A stretch of 64,000 nucleotides of DNA. Origin: RI-231 sp041394905 (lineage in GTDB: Bacteria > Acidobacteriota > Terriglobia > Bryobacterales > UBA6623). A model generated the notes under the pieces. The model was not told the DNA's origin. It searched no databases and saw only the letters and a program-made list of their open reading frames with translations. This document shows positions 46,996 to 56,300 of the stretch, in pieces (the stretch's first letter is position 1; each line of letters begins with the position of its first letter). The stretch covers positions 62,001 to 126,000 of the forward strand of contig JAWKHJ010000002.1 in NCBI GenBank assembly GCA_041394905.1, given 5' to 3'. The translations under genes were made by a program, and so were the position numbers.

Positions 46996-47838
46996 ATGCA
47001 GTTGAGCATCGTAATCGCGGCTGCATCGGGCGAAGCGCCGGTCCTGCGCTGTATTCGATCGCTCGAAGCCGCTGGAGCCCAAGGGTTTGCTGATGTGATC
47101 GTCGTCACACAAGCGTCGCTCGATCTGCCCGCTTGGGTGCGCCTAGAGGTCGCAATTGGCGCATCCAGCTTCGCTGCCCTCCGCGGCCGCGGACTCGAGA
47201 TTGCTCAGGCGCCGCGCGTCGCGATTCTGAGCGAGGACTACACCGTCGACTCCGCTTGGCTCGAACGTGCGCTCGCCAACAGTGACGCGGATGTCGTAGC
47301 CGGCGTCACCCTTCCTCCCGCCGACGCAACGCTAGCAGCGCGGGCGGCTTGGCTGTGGGAGTACGCCCACCTGGCGCCGCCGCTCGCACCGGGAGCGCTG
47401 GACGAGAGCGGCGCCACGCTCGCCCCGGGCGGCAATGTGGTCTACCGCCGCGACCGCGTCTCGGCCCAGGAACTACGCAAAGCTGGCAACGAGCTCGCCT
47501 TCCACCGTAGACTCTACCAGCGCGGCCTGCGCTTTGAGCGCGACTTGGCTCTGACCGCCGTCTACCATCCGCCCGCTCTTGGCGAATTCGTGCGCGACCG
47601 CACACGCTGGTCGCGGGCCTGGGCGCGAGCGCGCGCCGCAGGCTTGTCCGCCCCGGCGCGCTGGACGGCCGCGGCCACGCGGTTGCTGTTGCCGCCGGTG
47701 CTGCTGGCGCGCTTCGCCGCGCGCATCGTGCGGCGGCCGCGCCACTGGGTCAGCTGCCTTGCCGCCATGCCGCTCTTCGCGGCCTTTGCCTGCGCGCAAG
47801 CTTACGGCGAAGCCGCCGCTTATCTCCACGATGGCTGA
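46996..47838 (+). CDS. GT2-like glycosyltransferase, degenerate D-x-D
   Basis: 280 residues. The GT-A start LSIVIAAASGEAPVLRCIRSLEA is followed by RVAILSEDYTVDSAWLERALA where the D-x-D site should be; only an E-D remains. GGNVVYRRDRV and FHRRLYQRGLRF keep the acceptor-side pattern. A C-terminal membrane-associated part (LLLPPVLLARFAARIV) follows. Either a divergent enzyme or a partner of the next gene, which it overlaps by 8 bases. First gene of a plus-strand set of four. Confidence 0.75.
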   Translation: MQLSIVIAAASGEAPVLRCIRSLEAAGAQGFADVIVVTQASLDLPAWVRLEVAIGASSFAALRGRGLEIAQAPRVAILSEDYTVDSAWLERALANSDADVVAGVTLPPADATLAARAAWLWEYAHLAPPLAPGALDESGATLAPGGNVVYRRDRVSAQELRKAGNELAFHRRLYQRGLRFERDLALTAVYHPPALGEFVRDRTRWSRAWARARAAGLSAPARWTAAATRLLLPPVLLARFAARIVRRPRHWVSCLAAMPLFAAFACAQAYGEAAAYLHDG

Positions 47839-48724
47839 GTCCTCGGCAAGTCTCCTGTCGGTGGTGATCACCTCCTACGACTCGCAGGCGATCCTCAGGT
47901 TGTGCCTGGATGCGCTCGTCCGGCAGCCGGAGATCGGCTGCATCGTCGTCTCCGATTGTTCGCCCGTCGACCCGGCCGGCGAGTTTGCGCCGCTGTTTCC
48001 GCAGGTACGCTTTTTGCACTCGCCGCAGCCCCGAAGCGTGCCAGAGCTGCGCTGGGCTGCGCTTGCGGAAACCGACACGGAGCTTGTAGCGGCCATCGAA
48101 TCGCGCTGCGTCCCCGCACCGGACTGGGCCGCGCAGCTCGTCGAGGCGCATCAACTATACCCGGAAACTCCAGCCATTGGCGGCCCCGTTGCGCCGTCCG
48201 AGCCGATATCCGCTTTCGACTGGGCGCTCTACTTCTGCGAATACGGCGCCTTCGCTCCGCCGCTCGAACCTGGTCCCGCGCAAGCCCTCTCCGGCGCGAA
48301 TCTCTCTTACAAGCGCGCCGCCCTCGAGCAACACCGCGACCTGTTGGACTCGGGCGATTGGGAAACCTTCCTGCACGCTCGCTGGCTCGCGGCAGGGCGG
48401 CCGCTGCGTTTGTGCCCGGCGAGCATCCGCTTCCACAACACGATGACGCCCGCCGCGGCGCTCCGCCAGCGTTACCATTACGGGCGCGGCTATGCGGCCG
48501 ACCGCGTCCGCTGCGAGGGGGTCTCGGGCCTGTTCTATGCCTTGCTCTCGCCGCTTCTGCCACTGGTGTTGACTCTGCGCCAAAGCCGCCAAGCCTTCGC
48601 CAAGGGAATGCGTAGAGCGTTCGTCCGCGCGCTGGGCTGGGTCGTGTTGCTCAACGCGGCGTGGTCGATCGGCGAGGGGGCGGGATACCTCTTTGGGCCA
48701 GACCCGCGGCCCCGGATCTTCTGA
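47831..48724 (+). CDS. GT2-like glycosyltransferase, degenerate D-x-D
   Basis: 297 residues. SLLSVVITSYDSQAILRLCLDAL and CIVVSDCSPVDP give the GT2 nucleotide-binding half. The D-x-D position reads VAAIESRCVPAPDWAAQL, so again without the Asp pair. LSGANLSYKRAAL and WETFLHARWLAAGRPL are the acceptor-side motifs. C-terminal helices (FYALLSPLLPLVLTLRQS, ALGWVVLLNAAWSIGEG) anchor it in the membrane. Similar in layout to the gene before it, probably a tandem duplicate. Overlaps the next start by 1 base. Confidence 0.78.
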   Translation: MAESSASLLSVVITSYDSQAILRLCLDALVRQPEIGCIVVSDCSPVDPAGEFAPLFPQVRFLHSPQPRSVPELRWAALAETDTELVAAIESRCVPAPDWAAQLVEAHQLYPETPAIGGPVAPSEPISAFDWALYFCEYGAFAPPLEPGPAQALSGANLSYKRAALEQHRDLLDSGDWETFLHARWLAAGRPLRLCPASIRFHNTMTPAAALRQRYHYGRGYAADRVRCEGVSGLFYALLSPLLPLVLTLRQSRQAFAKGMRRAFVRALGWVVLLNAAWSIGEGAGYLFGPDPRPRIF

Positions 48725-49857
48725 TGCGCATCGGCGTCGACGGCGGTTGTTGGACCAATCGCAGGGGCTACGGCCGCTACTTGCGCGAGCTCGTCGCGGC
48801 CCTGGCGCGCATCGACCGCTCGAACGAATACGTCGTCTTTCTCGACTCGGGCGCCGACACTGCCGAGCCTTGGCCCGCGCCCTTCGAGCCGCGTTTTGTC
48901 CCTACGCGTGTCGAGACCGCCCAAGCCGCGCGCGCCGACGGACGCCGTTCCATCCCGGACCTTTTGCGCATGAGCCACGCCGTCGCCCGCGAACGCTTCG
49001 ACGTCTTCTTCTTCCCCTCCGTCTACTCCTACTTCCCGCTGTTCGGCGGCTCGCCCGCGCTCGTCGGCGTACACGACACGATCGCCGAAAACTTCCCGCA
49101 ACACGCCTTCGCCTCGCGTAGCCAAGAACGCAACTGGCGCGCCAAGGTCCGGCTCGCGCTCTGGCAAGCCCGCCGCTGCTTGACCGTCTCTGAGCACTCC
49201 CGCCGTTCGATCGAGCGCGTTTACGGCTTCCCTGCCGCTCGCATCGACGTCGTGCACGAAGCCGCCGCCGCGGTCTTCGCGCCCTCCCGCGAACCCCGGG
49301 AAGACTTCATCCTCTACGCCGGCGGCATCAGTCCCAGCAAAAACCTGCCTGTCCTCGTTGAAGCCTTCGCATGCATGAAGGAGTGTACGCCGGAGACGCA
49401 GCTCGTACTCGCTGGCGACTACCGCGGCGACCGCTTCCGCGGCTGCCATGACGAGATCGTTGCGCAGGTCCAATCGCTCGAGCTCGGCGAGCGTGTACGC
49501 TTCACCGGCTTTATCCCCGACTCCGAGCTCGCGTCGCTCTACCGCCGCGCACGGTTGTTCGCTATGCCCTCGTTCGATGAAGGTTTCGGTCTGCCTGCCG
49601 TCGAGGCCATGGCTTGCGGAGCGCCTGTGGTTGTCAGCTCTGGCAATGCACTCGAAGAAGTCGTGGGCGACGCGGGTCTGACTGCCGCCGCGAGCGACGT
49701 CGCCGCGCTGGCTCGGGCCATGGACCGCATCTTCGCCGACCAGGCGCTGGCGGCCGAGCTTTCCGCGAAAGCGATTGCGCAATCCAGCCGCTTCTCATGG
49801 GATCAAACCGCCCGCGGCGTGCTCGCCGCCCTCGAACGCACGCGACAGCCGGGTTGA
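48724..49857 (+). CDS. GT4-family glycosyltransferase
   Basis: 377 residues. RIGVDGGCWTNRRGYGRYLRELV (glycine loop), FFFPSVYSYFPLFGG, GVHDTIAENFPQH, LTVSEHSRRSIERVYGF, then the C-domain FILYAGGISPSKNLPVLVEAF, FTGFIPDSELASLYRRARLFAMPSFDEGFGLPAVEAMACG with the E-x7-E pair. GT-B fold, mannosyl- or rhamnosyl-transferase-like. It lacks the Cys set of the other two GT4 proteins. TGATG junction with the preceding gene indicates coupled translation. Confidence 0.92.
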   Translation: MRIGVDGGCWTNRRGYGRYLRELVAALARIDRSNEYVVFLDSGADTAEPWPAPFEPRFVPTRVETAQAARADGRRSIPDLLRMSHAVARERFDVFFFPSVYSYFPLFGGSPALVGVHDTIAENFPQHAFASRSQERNWRAKVRLALWQARRCLTVSEHSRRSIERVYGFPAARIDVVHEAAAAVFAPSREPREDFILYAGGISPSKNLPVLVEAFACMKECTPETQLVLAGDYRGDRFRGCHDEIVAQVQSLELGERVRFTGFIPDSELASLYRRARLFAMPSFDEGFGLPAVEAMACGAPVVVSSGNALEEVVGDAGLTAAASDVAALARAMDRIFADQALAAELSAKAIAQSSRFSWDQTARGVLAALERTRQPG

Positions 49858-49905
49858 TGGACCGCCACGGCGTGGGCGATCCTAGTCCAGGAGCTAGAGA
49901 CAGAC

Positions 49906-50769
49906 GTGAAAGACCTCAAAGGCAGAACCGCCGTTGTCACCGGAGCCGCCGCCGGAATCGGACGCGCCATGGCGCTCGCGTTCGCCCGGAAAGGTATGAA
50001 GCTCGTGCTCGCCGACCTCGATGCCGACGGCCTGCTCGCCGTCGCGGAGGAAGTCAACGCGCTCGGCGGCCGCGCACTCGCCGTTCCGACGGATGTCACC
50101 AAGCCCGAATCGGTCGCCAAGCTTGCCGACGCCGCCTTCGCCGAGATGGGCGCCGTGCATCTGCTCTGCAACAACGCCGGCGTGCTCGGACGCATCCTGC
50201 CAAGTTGGCAGCAGCCGCTCGAGAACTGGCGCTGGGTGTTCGACGTCAACGTGCAAGGTGTCGTCAACGGCATCCACGCTTTCCTGCCACGCATGTTGGA
50301 GCAGGACTCGGAAGGCTACGTCCTGAACACCGGTTCGGTCGCGGGCCTGATCACCGGGCCGTTCTTTGCTCCCTACAACGCGAGCAAGCACGCCGTCGTT
50401 GCGCTCTCCGAGTGCCTCCACCACGAGCTGCGCGCGCTGCACACCAAAATCGAGGTCGGCGTGCTTTGCCCAGGATGGGTCAACACCGGCCTTGCCGAGA
50501 TCGAACAGAAGCTGCCCGAGGAGCTACGCTCCGTCAACCAGCAGCAGGAAGCCGCCGAACAAGTCGCCGCCCGAGAGAAGAACGTACGCGACATGGTCGC
50601 AGCCTCCATCTCGCCCGACGAGATTGCCGCGCTGGTCGTCGAAGCCGTCGAGCAAGGCCGCTTCTACATCTTTCCGCATCCCGAGCGGAAAGCCGACATC
50701 GAGTCGCGCATGCGCGACATCCTGGCCGAACACGAACCGGCGTTCCCACCGCGCAAGCTCGACGCGTAG
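49906..50769 (+). CDS. Short-chain dehydrogenase/reductase (SDR)
   Basis: 287 residues from GTG 49906. Cofactor loop AVVTGAAAGIGRAMALAFA, acidic residue after the second strand (VLADLDADG) suggesting NAD, LLCNNAGVL, catalytic Ser in NTGSVAGLITGPFFAPYNASKHAVVAL with Tyr and Lys, and VGVLCPGWVNTGLAE. Classical SDR with a C-terminal extension typical of steroid/alcohol-type members. Last gene of the four-gene plus-strand set; could make or modify a sugar or lipid precursor. Convergent with the SGNH gene, 3 bases between stops. Confidence 0.9.
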   Translation: MKDLKGRTAVVTGAAAGIGRAMALAFARKGMKLVLADLDADGLLAVAEEVNALGGRALAVPTDVTKPESVAKLADAAFAEMGAVHLLCNNAGVLGRILPSWQQPLENWRWVFDVNVQGVVNGIHAFLPRMLEQDSEGYVLNTGSVAGLITGPFFAPYNASKHAVVALSECLHHELRALHTKIEVGVLCPGWVNTGLAEIEQKLPEELRSVNQQQEAAEQVAAREKNVRDMVAASISPDEIAALVVEAVEQGRFYIFPHPERKADIESRMRDILAEHEPAFPPRKLDA

Positions 50770-50772
50770 CGT

Positions 50773-51954
50773 CTATTCCTCGGCCTGCAACCTTTCCGCC
50801 ATCACTTCCGCCGCCAGCGCATGCCCGCGCGGAGTCCAGTGGGCGTCTTCCCGGTAATAGAGAGCCTCCGCGTTCGCTGCGGCTTCGCGAAATCGCTCGA
50901 GCGGTACGATGCAGTCGAGCTTTTGCCGTCGGCAGATGCGCTCCAGCATGCGCGCGTCTTCCGCCGGGTCCCAGTCCTCGCCGTCCATCGCATACGCTCT
51001 GCGCGTGTGCTGCCAGTCCTCCGGTTCGACCGCCGCGCGAGAGGGGACCCAGAACACCGTGAACGTAGAGCCGTCCGCCTCCACCTCGTCGCGCAACTGT
51101 GCGAGCAGCGCCTCAGTCACCGCCCAAGCCTCCTCGAGGTCCTGGGACGGCTTGGCATTCCAAGGCTTCCATTCGCCCGGAACCTCCGCCAACCCAGCCC
51201 GAATCAGCCAACGTTTGGCGAAGGGCGAGTCCGTCGCGGCCATGCGCGCCAGCCGGTAAAGCGCTGAGCGAGCACCCATCCGGGCGTCCGCTTGGCGCAC
51301 CATGCGCGCAAGCCCTTGCCCACCCGAGACCGCATAGGCAAACTCGTCCTCAACCGGCGGTGGCGCCGGGCTGTTCGTCAGCCGCAACTCGCCGGCCTCG
51401 AGCACGAAGCGCGGCTTCGAGCCCCGCCAGTAGCGCTCGGAGCGGTTGAACCACACGTCGTTCACGTAGAACATCAGCACCGTCCGGTCCGGGTGGTAGC
51501 GGCGTCCGTCGCGGCGGTAAAACAGTAGCTCCTGGTCGGTCGAATAGCCCGCCGTGCCGCCGTTAATCACCTCTACTGTCTCCTCGCGCCCCTGTTGCAT
51601 GAACTCCCGCAGCTGCTCGGAGACCAAGTCGTCGAACGAAACCGTGTAGCCCTCGAGAAACGAGTCGCCTAGCATCAGTACGCGATAGACGCCCTCGGGC
51701 TTCTCGAACGGAATCTCCGGCCCGCGCAGCCCCTGCGAGTTTGTCTCCTCAACCACGTCGAACTCGTTCGTGTGATTCTCGACCCGGCGGTTGGCCTCCT
51801 TGCTCCAGCCAAGCTCGGGATCATAGGCGGTCAAGTAGTGCACCTTTTCCACCTTGGGTTGGCTCTCGAACCAGCGCGCCACTCCTTCCGCCATCGCCAA
51901 TGCAAGCGCCGTCGCGCATCCCACGACCGCCAGCTTCATCCACGTCTGGCTCAT
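50773..51954 (-). CDS. Membrane-anchored SGNH/GDSL hydrolase
   Basis: 393 residues. N-terminal anchor (LAVVGCATALALAMAEGVARW), then an SGNH domain: VLMLGDSFLEGYTVSF with the nucleophile Ser, EVINGGTAGYSTDQELLFYR (Gly block), LMFYVNDVWFNRSERYW (Asn block) and a terminal YYREDAHWTPRGHALAAEV with the Asp-His pair. Such proteins attach or remove acyl groups, often on surface glycans. It is the last gene of a minus-strand set with the GT2, GT39 and LPG-synthase-like genes and probably O-acetylates or deacetylates their product. Confidence 0.87.
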   Translation of the reverse strand: MSQTWMKLAVVGCATALALAMAEGVARWFESQPKVEKVHYLTAYDPELGWSKEANRRVENHTNEFDVVEETNSQGLRGPEIPFEKPEGVYRVLMLGDSFLEGYTVSFDDLVSEQLREFMQQGREETVEVINGGTAGYSTDQELLFYRRDGRRYHPDRTVLMFYVNDVWFNRSERYWRGSKPRFVLEAGELRLTNSPAPPPVEDEFAYAVSGGQGLARMVRQADARMGARSALYRLARMAATDSPFAKRWLIRAGLAEVPGEWKPWNAKPSQDLEEAWAVTEALLAQLRDEVEADGSTFTVFWVPSRAAVEPEDWQHTRRAYAMDGEDWDPAEDARMLERICRRQKLDCIVPLERFREAAANAEALYYREDAHWTPRGHALAAEVMAERLQAEE

Positions 51955-51967
51955 CGTCCGAGTCCGC

Positions 51968-52837
51968 TCACATCCCGTCGCCGCGCATCGCGATCTTCGC
52001 CATCTGGTCCGACAGGAGTCCGACCGACCAAATCGCGAACGCGCCCAGCACGCCCAAAATCGCCGACTCCGACAAGTTCTCGAGGTAGATGTCGTAGATG
52101 AACTTCGCCACACCCGTCACGAAGAACAACGCCCCCAGCGGCAGAAAAATTTTCAGTGGATTGAAGTACACGATCGTCCGGATGATCAGCATCAGGAAGT
52201 CGAACGCGTGGCCGGGACGAATCTTCGACTTACCCGTCCGGACGTGATAGTCGATCTTCGAGTACTTCACCAACGATCCGCTGCACAGGGCCGACAGCGT
52301 AATCGTGGTCGTGAACGAGAACCCCTGCGGCAAAAGGTGCGCCGTGCGGCGAATCAACGAGCGTCGCATTACACGCAACCCCGAGTTCAGGTCTGGAATC
52401 GGGCGTCCGGCCAAATAGCTGGCCAGCTTGCCCAGCAGCCACTTCGCCGGCTTGCGGATGGTCGGGATGGCGACGTTGTCCCCCACGCGAGCGCCCACCA
52501 CCATGTCGTAACCCGGAATCTGCCGCACCAACACCGGGATCTGATCCGCCGGGTAGGTGCCGTCTGCATCGGTAATCGCGATCAGCTCGTACTGCGAGCG
52601 CGCGATGCCCGCCTTGAGCGCCGCGCCGTAGCCCGAGTTCTCCGGCAAGCGCACCACGCGCGCGCCTTCGGCTTCGGCCAGCGCCGCCGTCTCATCCGCC
52701 GAGCCGTCGTCGACGACGATCAGCTCGTACTCGATCCCCGAAGGATCCATCGCCGCGCGCACTTCGCGAATGGAGGGTGCGATCGAATCCCGCTCGTTGA
52801 AGGCTGGAATGACGATGCTGACGGCTTCGGCGCTCAT
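51968..52837 (-). CDS. GT2 polyprenyl-phosphate sugar transferase (dolichol-phosphate-mannose synthase type)
   Basis: 289 residues. VSIVIPAFNERDSIAPSIREVR, ELIVVDDGSADETAALAEAEG, GYGAALKAGIARSQYELIAITDADGTYPADQIP with the D-A-D metal site, VVGARVG, and LNSGLRVMRRSLI are DPM-synthase motifs. Two C-terminal helices (FNPLKIFLPLGALFFVTGVAKF, ILGVLGAFAIWSVGLLSDQM) follow. It should charge a polyprenyl phosphate with a sugar on the cytoplasmic side, providing the donor for the GT39 enzyme whose gene overlaps it by 4 bases. Confidence 0.93.
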   Translation of the reverse strand: MSAEAVSIVIPAFNERDSIAPSIREVRAAMDPSGIEYELIVVDDGSADETAALAEAEGARVVRLPENSGYGAALKAGIARSQYELIAITDADGTYPADQIPVLVRQIPGYDMVVGARVGDNVAIPTIRKPAKWLLGKLASYLAGRPIPDLNSGLRVMRRSLIRRTAHLLPQGFSFTTTITLSALCSGSLVKYSKIDYHVRTGKSKIRPGHAFDFLMLIIRTIVYFNPLKIFLPLGALFFVTGVAKFIYDIYLENLSESAILGVLGAFAIWSVGLLSDQMAKIAMRGDGM

Positions 52838-54444
52838 CGAGACTTACTCCGCAGGACAAACAAATCGCCGTCCCCCAACGTTCCCGGGAACGTTCGTACC
52901 GGCTCGTAGCGGCTGCGCAAGATCGCGGTGAGGTCGGGCCGGCGCGTGGCCAGATAGCTCGGCAGCGAGTGAATCACCCATGTGCGTCCGGTCGCGCTTT
53001 CGGCTGCGTCGAGCTCCTCGACCGTCTCGATCTCCGGCCACTCCGGCTCGTAGTAAAGGCTATAGACACGCCCCGCCATGTGCAGCGCCGCCACGGTATC
53101 GCCCGGTTCGAGTTGCGACAGCACGAAGTCGCGCGCGCCCGTGTAGTCTTGCTTGGGATAGCGGTAAACCGCTGGCAAGGTCACGAGCGCTGCCACCAAG
53201 ACCAACGCAGCCGGAGCGTAGCGCGCTTTGGGCTGATGTTGTCCCAGCCAATCGCCAAAAGCGATCGTCACCGCAGCCAACGCAATCACCGCCAAGCCCA
53301 GCAAGTGGAAAAAACTCCTCGGCCACAAGCTGCGGCCAAGTCCGAGCATCACTGCAATCGCCGTCAGCGCGGGCGCAACCGTCAAAGCAACGAAGACCCA
53401 ATCGCGCCGCCACAGCCACCAAGCGCTCGCGGCGGCCGCGAGCAACCCCGCCGCCGCCGCGATCCATTCCGCCCCGCTCAAGGGCCCCAGAATCGCGCCA
53501 ATCATCCACATCGGTTGGGTCCACAGCGACTGCGGCGCGGAGCCTGCGCCCGGTTGCGAAAAGAACGCAACCATCTGTGGAATCACCAGCGCATAGACGT
53601 GCAGCGTCAGCCAGCCTGCGAGCGCATAGGCCACGGCCGGCCTCTGCCAGTCGCGCCATGGCCTGCCGTCACGGATGAGCAGCGCCACTGTCACCGCCGC
53701 CTGTCCAACAGCGAACAGCACAGCGGTGAGATGTGCAAATGCAGCGGCGAACAACGCGACGGCATAGAGCAACCAATGTCTCCAACGTCCGCTACGCAAG
53801 GCGTGCAACAACAGCTCGGTCGCAAGGGTCGCCAAGCACAGCAGCAACGTGTAGGCGCGCGCGTTCTGCGAAAACCAGACATCGTGGTACGAAACCGTCA
53901 ATGCCGCCGCCGCCAGCAGCGCCTCCCGAGCGCCGAATACGAGTTCCGCAAGCCGCGCTGCCGTCCAAACGCCGGCGACGCCGAACAACACCGCCGGCAG
54001 CCGCAACGCCCATGCCGATTCGCCAAACGTCGCCACCGAGCCCTTCGCCAGCAGCGAGTACAGCGTGTGTTGGTTGTCATCCACGAACACCGTCAGTAGC
54101 CGCGCAGCCGGCGGCCGCACGGTACGCACCAACGTGAAGACTTCATCCATCCAGAGGTCCGTATTCAGCGCGATCAAGCGCAGCGCCAGCGCAACCCCGA
54201 GTAGGGCCACGAGCCAACCACGCCACAGCCTCGGCTCTTGATTGGCGCTCCCCTCCAGCCTCGGCTGCCACAGCGGTGCAAACCGCGCGGCCGGGCCCGC
54301 TAGGCGCGGCAGGCCGATCAGCAAAAGTCCATCCGCCATGAGCAGGAGCTTCAAGATCCAGACGCCGGCGTCAGCGGGCGGTACGGCGACGCCCACGATC
54401 CAGCAGGCCGCCGCGCCTGCGATGCGCCACCCAAGTCCCAGCAT
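52834..54444 (-). CDS. GT39-family (PMT/ArnT-like) membrane glycosyltransferase
   Basis: 536 residues, about ten helices. ALNTDLWMDEVFTLVRTVRPP holds the Asp-Glu site of the GT-C fold, and FGESAWALRLPAVLFGVAGVWTAARL is the next family block. A C-terminal extracytoplasmic domain (DYTGARDFVLSQLEPGDTVAAL, YYEPEWPEIETVEELD) follows. It would use the polyprenyl-phosphate sugar made by the overlapping GT2 enzyme to modify a glycan or lipid outside the membrane. The pairing by a 4-base overlap is strong context support. Confidence 0.9.
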   Translation of the reverse strand: MLGLGWRIAGAAACWIVGVAVPPADAGVWILKLLLMADGLLLIGLPRLAGPAARFAPLWQPRLEGSANQEPRLWRGWLVALLGVALALRLIALNTDLWMDEVFTLVRTVRPPAARLLTVFVDDNQHTLYSLLAKGSVATFGESAWALRLPAVLFGVAGVWTAARLAELVFGAREALLAAAALTVSYHDVWFSQNARAYTLLLCLATLATELLLHALRSGRWRHWLLYAVALFAAAFAHLTAVLFAVGQAAVTVALLIRDGRPWRDWQRPAVAYALAGWLTLHVYALVIPQMVAFFSQPGAGSAPQSLWTQPMWMIGAILGPLSGAEWIAAAAGLLAAAASAWWLWRRDWVFVALTVAPALTAIAVMLGLGRSLWPRSFFHLLGLAVIALAAVTIAFGDWLGQHQPKARYAPAALVLVAALVTLPAVYRYPKQDYTGARDFVLSQLEPGDTVAALHMAGRVYSLYYEPEWPEIETVEELDAAESATGRTWVIHSLPSYLATRRPDLTAILRSRYEPVRTFPGTLGDGDLFVLRSKSR

Positions 54445-54477
54445 TCGATTCGACCCAGTGTAATCAACGCGGCGCGA

Positions 54478-55452
54478 TCAACGCCGCGCCATACGTCCCA
54501 GCAGGTGCGCCAAGGCGCCGGCCGTCAGGCCTCCGGCGAACACCACCGCCTGGAACGCGAGCCCGGCCGCCACGACCAGTCCAGCCGCCACGCCGAACGG
54601 CGCGAACAACGCCGCCAGCGCCGCCTCGCGCACCCCAAGGCCGCCTTGCGTCACCGGCAGCATCGCCGACAGTTTCGCCACCGGCCAAACGAGCAACCAA
54701 GCCGCCCAACCAACCTCGATTCCGCACGCTGCGCCCAGCCACGCATTCAACAGCGCAAGCGAGCCCTGCAAGAACGTTCCCAGCATCAGCGCGCCGGCCA
54801 GCCTCCATGGCCGCGCCGCTGCCGTGCGGAACGAGCGCAGCGCCCGCACCCACGTACGCCGCAGACGTTTGGGGATCCAGCGCAGCGGCAGCGCGAACGC
54901 CGCCGCGCAAGCGCTCGTTCCGGCGACCACCAGGCCAACAGCAGCGGCAATCGGAATCGCCGCCGAGCCCGCCGCGGGTGAACGGTGCGCCAACGCGACT
55001 CCAACGCCCGCCACCGCCGTTAGCGCCGCCATGTCGAGCACACGGTCGGCCACGCTGCCCACCACCACTCCGCTCGGCGAGCGCGCCAGCTTCGTCGCCA
55101 ACCCGGCCCGCACCAAGTCCCCGCCCGCCACCGATGGCAGGAACGTGTTGCCGAACAAACCGTAGCCATAGCAGCGCAACGCCGCTCCCCAGCCCAGCCC
55201 TCCATCCGCCGCGTTCACCATCAGTCGCCACTTCGTCGCGCCTGCCAAGTGCAGACACAGATACGCCGGCAACGCCAACGCCCAAGTGCGCGCCGGTATA
55301 CGCGCGAACGCCCCGCGCAGCTCGTTGAGCGGGAGCGCCCATAGCAGCGCGCCCAGCACCGCCGCGCTCCCCACCCAGCGCACAGCAGGGCGCCGCCACA
55401 GCGGAACCGGGCGAGAAGAAGGACGCGAGGAGGCCGGCTGGAGCTCAGACAT
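54478..55452 (-). CDS. LPG-synthase-type (UPF0104) polytopic membrane protein
   Basis: 324 residues, about eight helices. A basic start (SRPVPLWRRPAVRW), then KWRLMVNAADGGLGWGAALRCYGYGLFGNTFLPSVAGGDLVRAGLATKLARS, the core signature of the lysylphosphatidylglycerol-synthase transmembrane/UPF0104 family (N-x-x-L-P-x-x-x-G-D). KLSAMLPVTQGGLGVREAALAALF is the second family block. Members move or shield lipid-linked intermediates; a flippase role for a polyprenyl-sugar is plausible here because the GT39 gene follows by 33 bases. First gene of the minus-strand set of four. Confidence 0.88.
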   Translation of the reverse strand: MSELQPASSRPSSRPVPLWRRPAVRWVGSAAVLGALLWALPLNELRGAFARIPARTWALALPAYLCLHLAGATKWRLMVNAADGGLGWGAALRCYGYGLFGNTFLPSVAGGDLVRAGLATKLARSPSGVVVGSVADRVLDMAALTAVAGVGVALAHRSPAAGSAAIPIAAAVGLVVAGTSACAAAFALPLRWIPKRLRRTWVRALRSFRTAAARPWRLAGALMLGTFLQGSLALLNAWLGAACGIEVGWAAWLLVWPVAKLSAMLPVTQGGLGVREAALAALFAPFGVAAGLVVAAGLAFQAVVFAGGLTAGALAHLLGRMARR

Positions 55453-55537
55453 GCCACACAGCCGTCATGGCGAAAGGGAACGACGTTCGGGGCCGCAAAA
55501 CAAAAGCGCGGCAAGTCGTAGATGATATGTTAGTCGA

Positions 55538-56299
55538 TTGCGGAAGAGCCTACTCGACATCGGCAAGGCCTTGTTGCCCGCAGGCGTCCGCTCCTGGCTC
55601 GTCGCCAAGCAGAGAGAGCATCGCCTGCAATGGCCGCGCGCCGGCGCCGTCGATTTTGGCCAGCTCCGCCGCCTGACTCCGATCAGCCCCGTCTTCGGCC
55701 ACGATCGCGGCAAAGCCGTCGACCGTCATTACATCGAGGCCTTTCTCGAGCAAAGCCGCGACGCAATCCACGGCCGCGTGCTCGAGCTTGGCGACGCCAC
55801 CTACACCAAGCGCTACGGCGGCGATCGTGTCCGACACAGCGATGTGTTGCATGTGACCGCCGGCAACCCCGAAGCGACCATCGTCGCCGACCTGACCGAC
55901 GCGCCCCACATTCCCGACGACTGCTTTGACTGCATCGTATTCACCCAGTCGCTGCAGATGATCTTCGACTACGAAGCCGCCCTGCGCACGCTCTACCGTA
56001 TCCTCAAGCCCGGCGGCGTCCTGCTCATCACCTCGAGCGGCATCAGCAAGATCGCTCGCCGCCTCGGCCGCGACGATTGGGGCGAGTATTGGCGCTTCAC
56101 CACGCAAGGCATGCAGGGCTTGCTCGAGAAAACCTTCCCCGGCGCGGCGATCGAAGTCCAAGCCTGGGGCAACGTGCTCTCGGCCACGGCCTACCTGCAC
56201 GGTCTAGCCGCCGAAGAGCTCACGCGCGAAGAGCTCGACGCGCTCGACCCCGATTTCGAGGTGATCGTCTCCGCCCTCGTGCGCAAGGCAGAGTCCTGA
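55538..56299 (+). CDS. Class I SAM-dependent methyltransferase
   Basis: 253 residues from TTG 55538 (an ATG at 55527 is out of frame, so one base may be missing). RVLELGDATYTKRYGGDRV replaces the usual G-x-G-x-G loop, a form seen in methyltransferases of surface-glycan loci. VTAGNPEATIVADLTDAPHIPDDCFDCIVFTQSLQMIFDYEAAL supplies the acidic and post-I motifs, and LYRILKPGGVLLITSSG the C-terminal strand. Methylates an unknown substrate, most likely a sugar or glycan. The pyruvyl-transferase-family gene starts 1 base after its stop. Confidence 0.82.
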   Translation: MRKSLLDIGKALLPAGVRSWLVAKQREHRLQWPRAGAVDFGQLRRLTPISPVFGHDRGKAVDRHYIEAFLEQSRDAIHGRVLELGDATYTKRYGGDRVRHSDVLHVTAGNPEATIVADLTDAPHIPDDCFDCIVFTQSLQMIFDYEAALRTLYRILKPGGVLLITSSGISKIARRLGRDDWGEYWRFTTQGMQGLLEKTFPGAAIEVQAWGNVLSATAYLHGLAAEELTREELDALDPDFEVIVSALVRKAES

Positions 56300-56300
56300 G

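Noticed and set aside
52877..52894. Perfect 18-base palindrome in the GT39 gene
   Set aside because: It falls in normal coding sequence near the C-terminus with no copy elsewhere in the window; probably chance.
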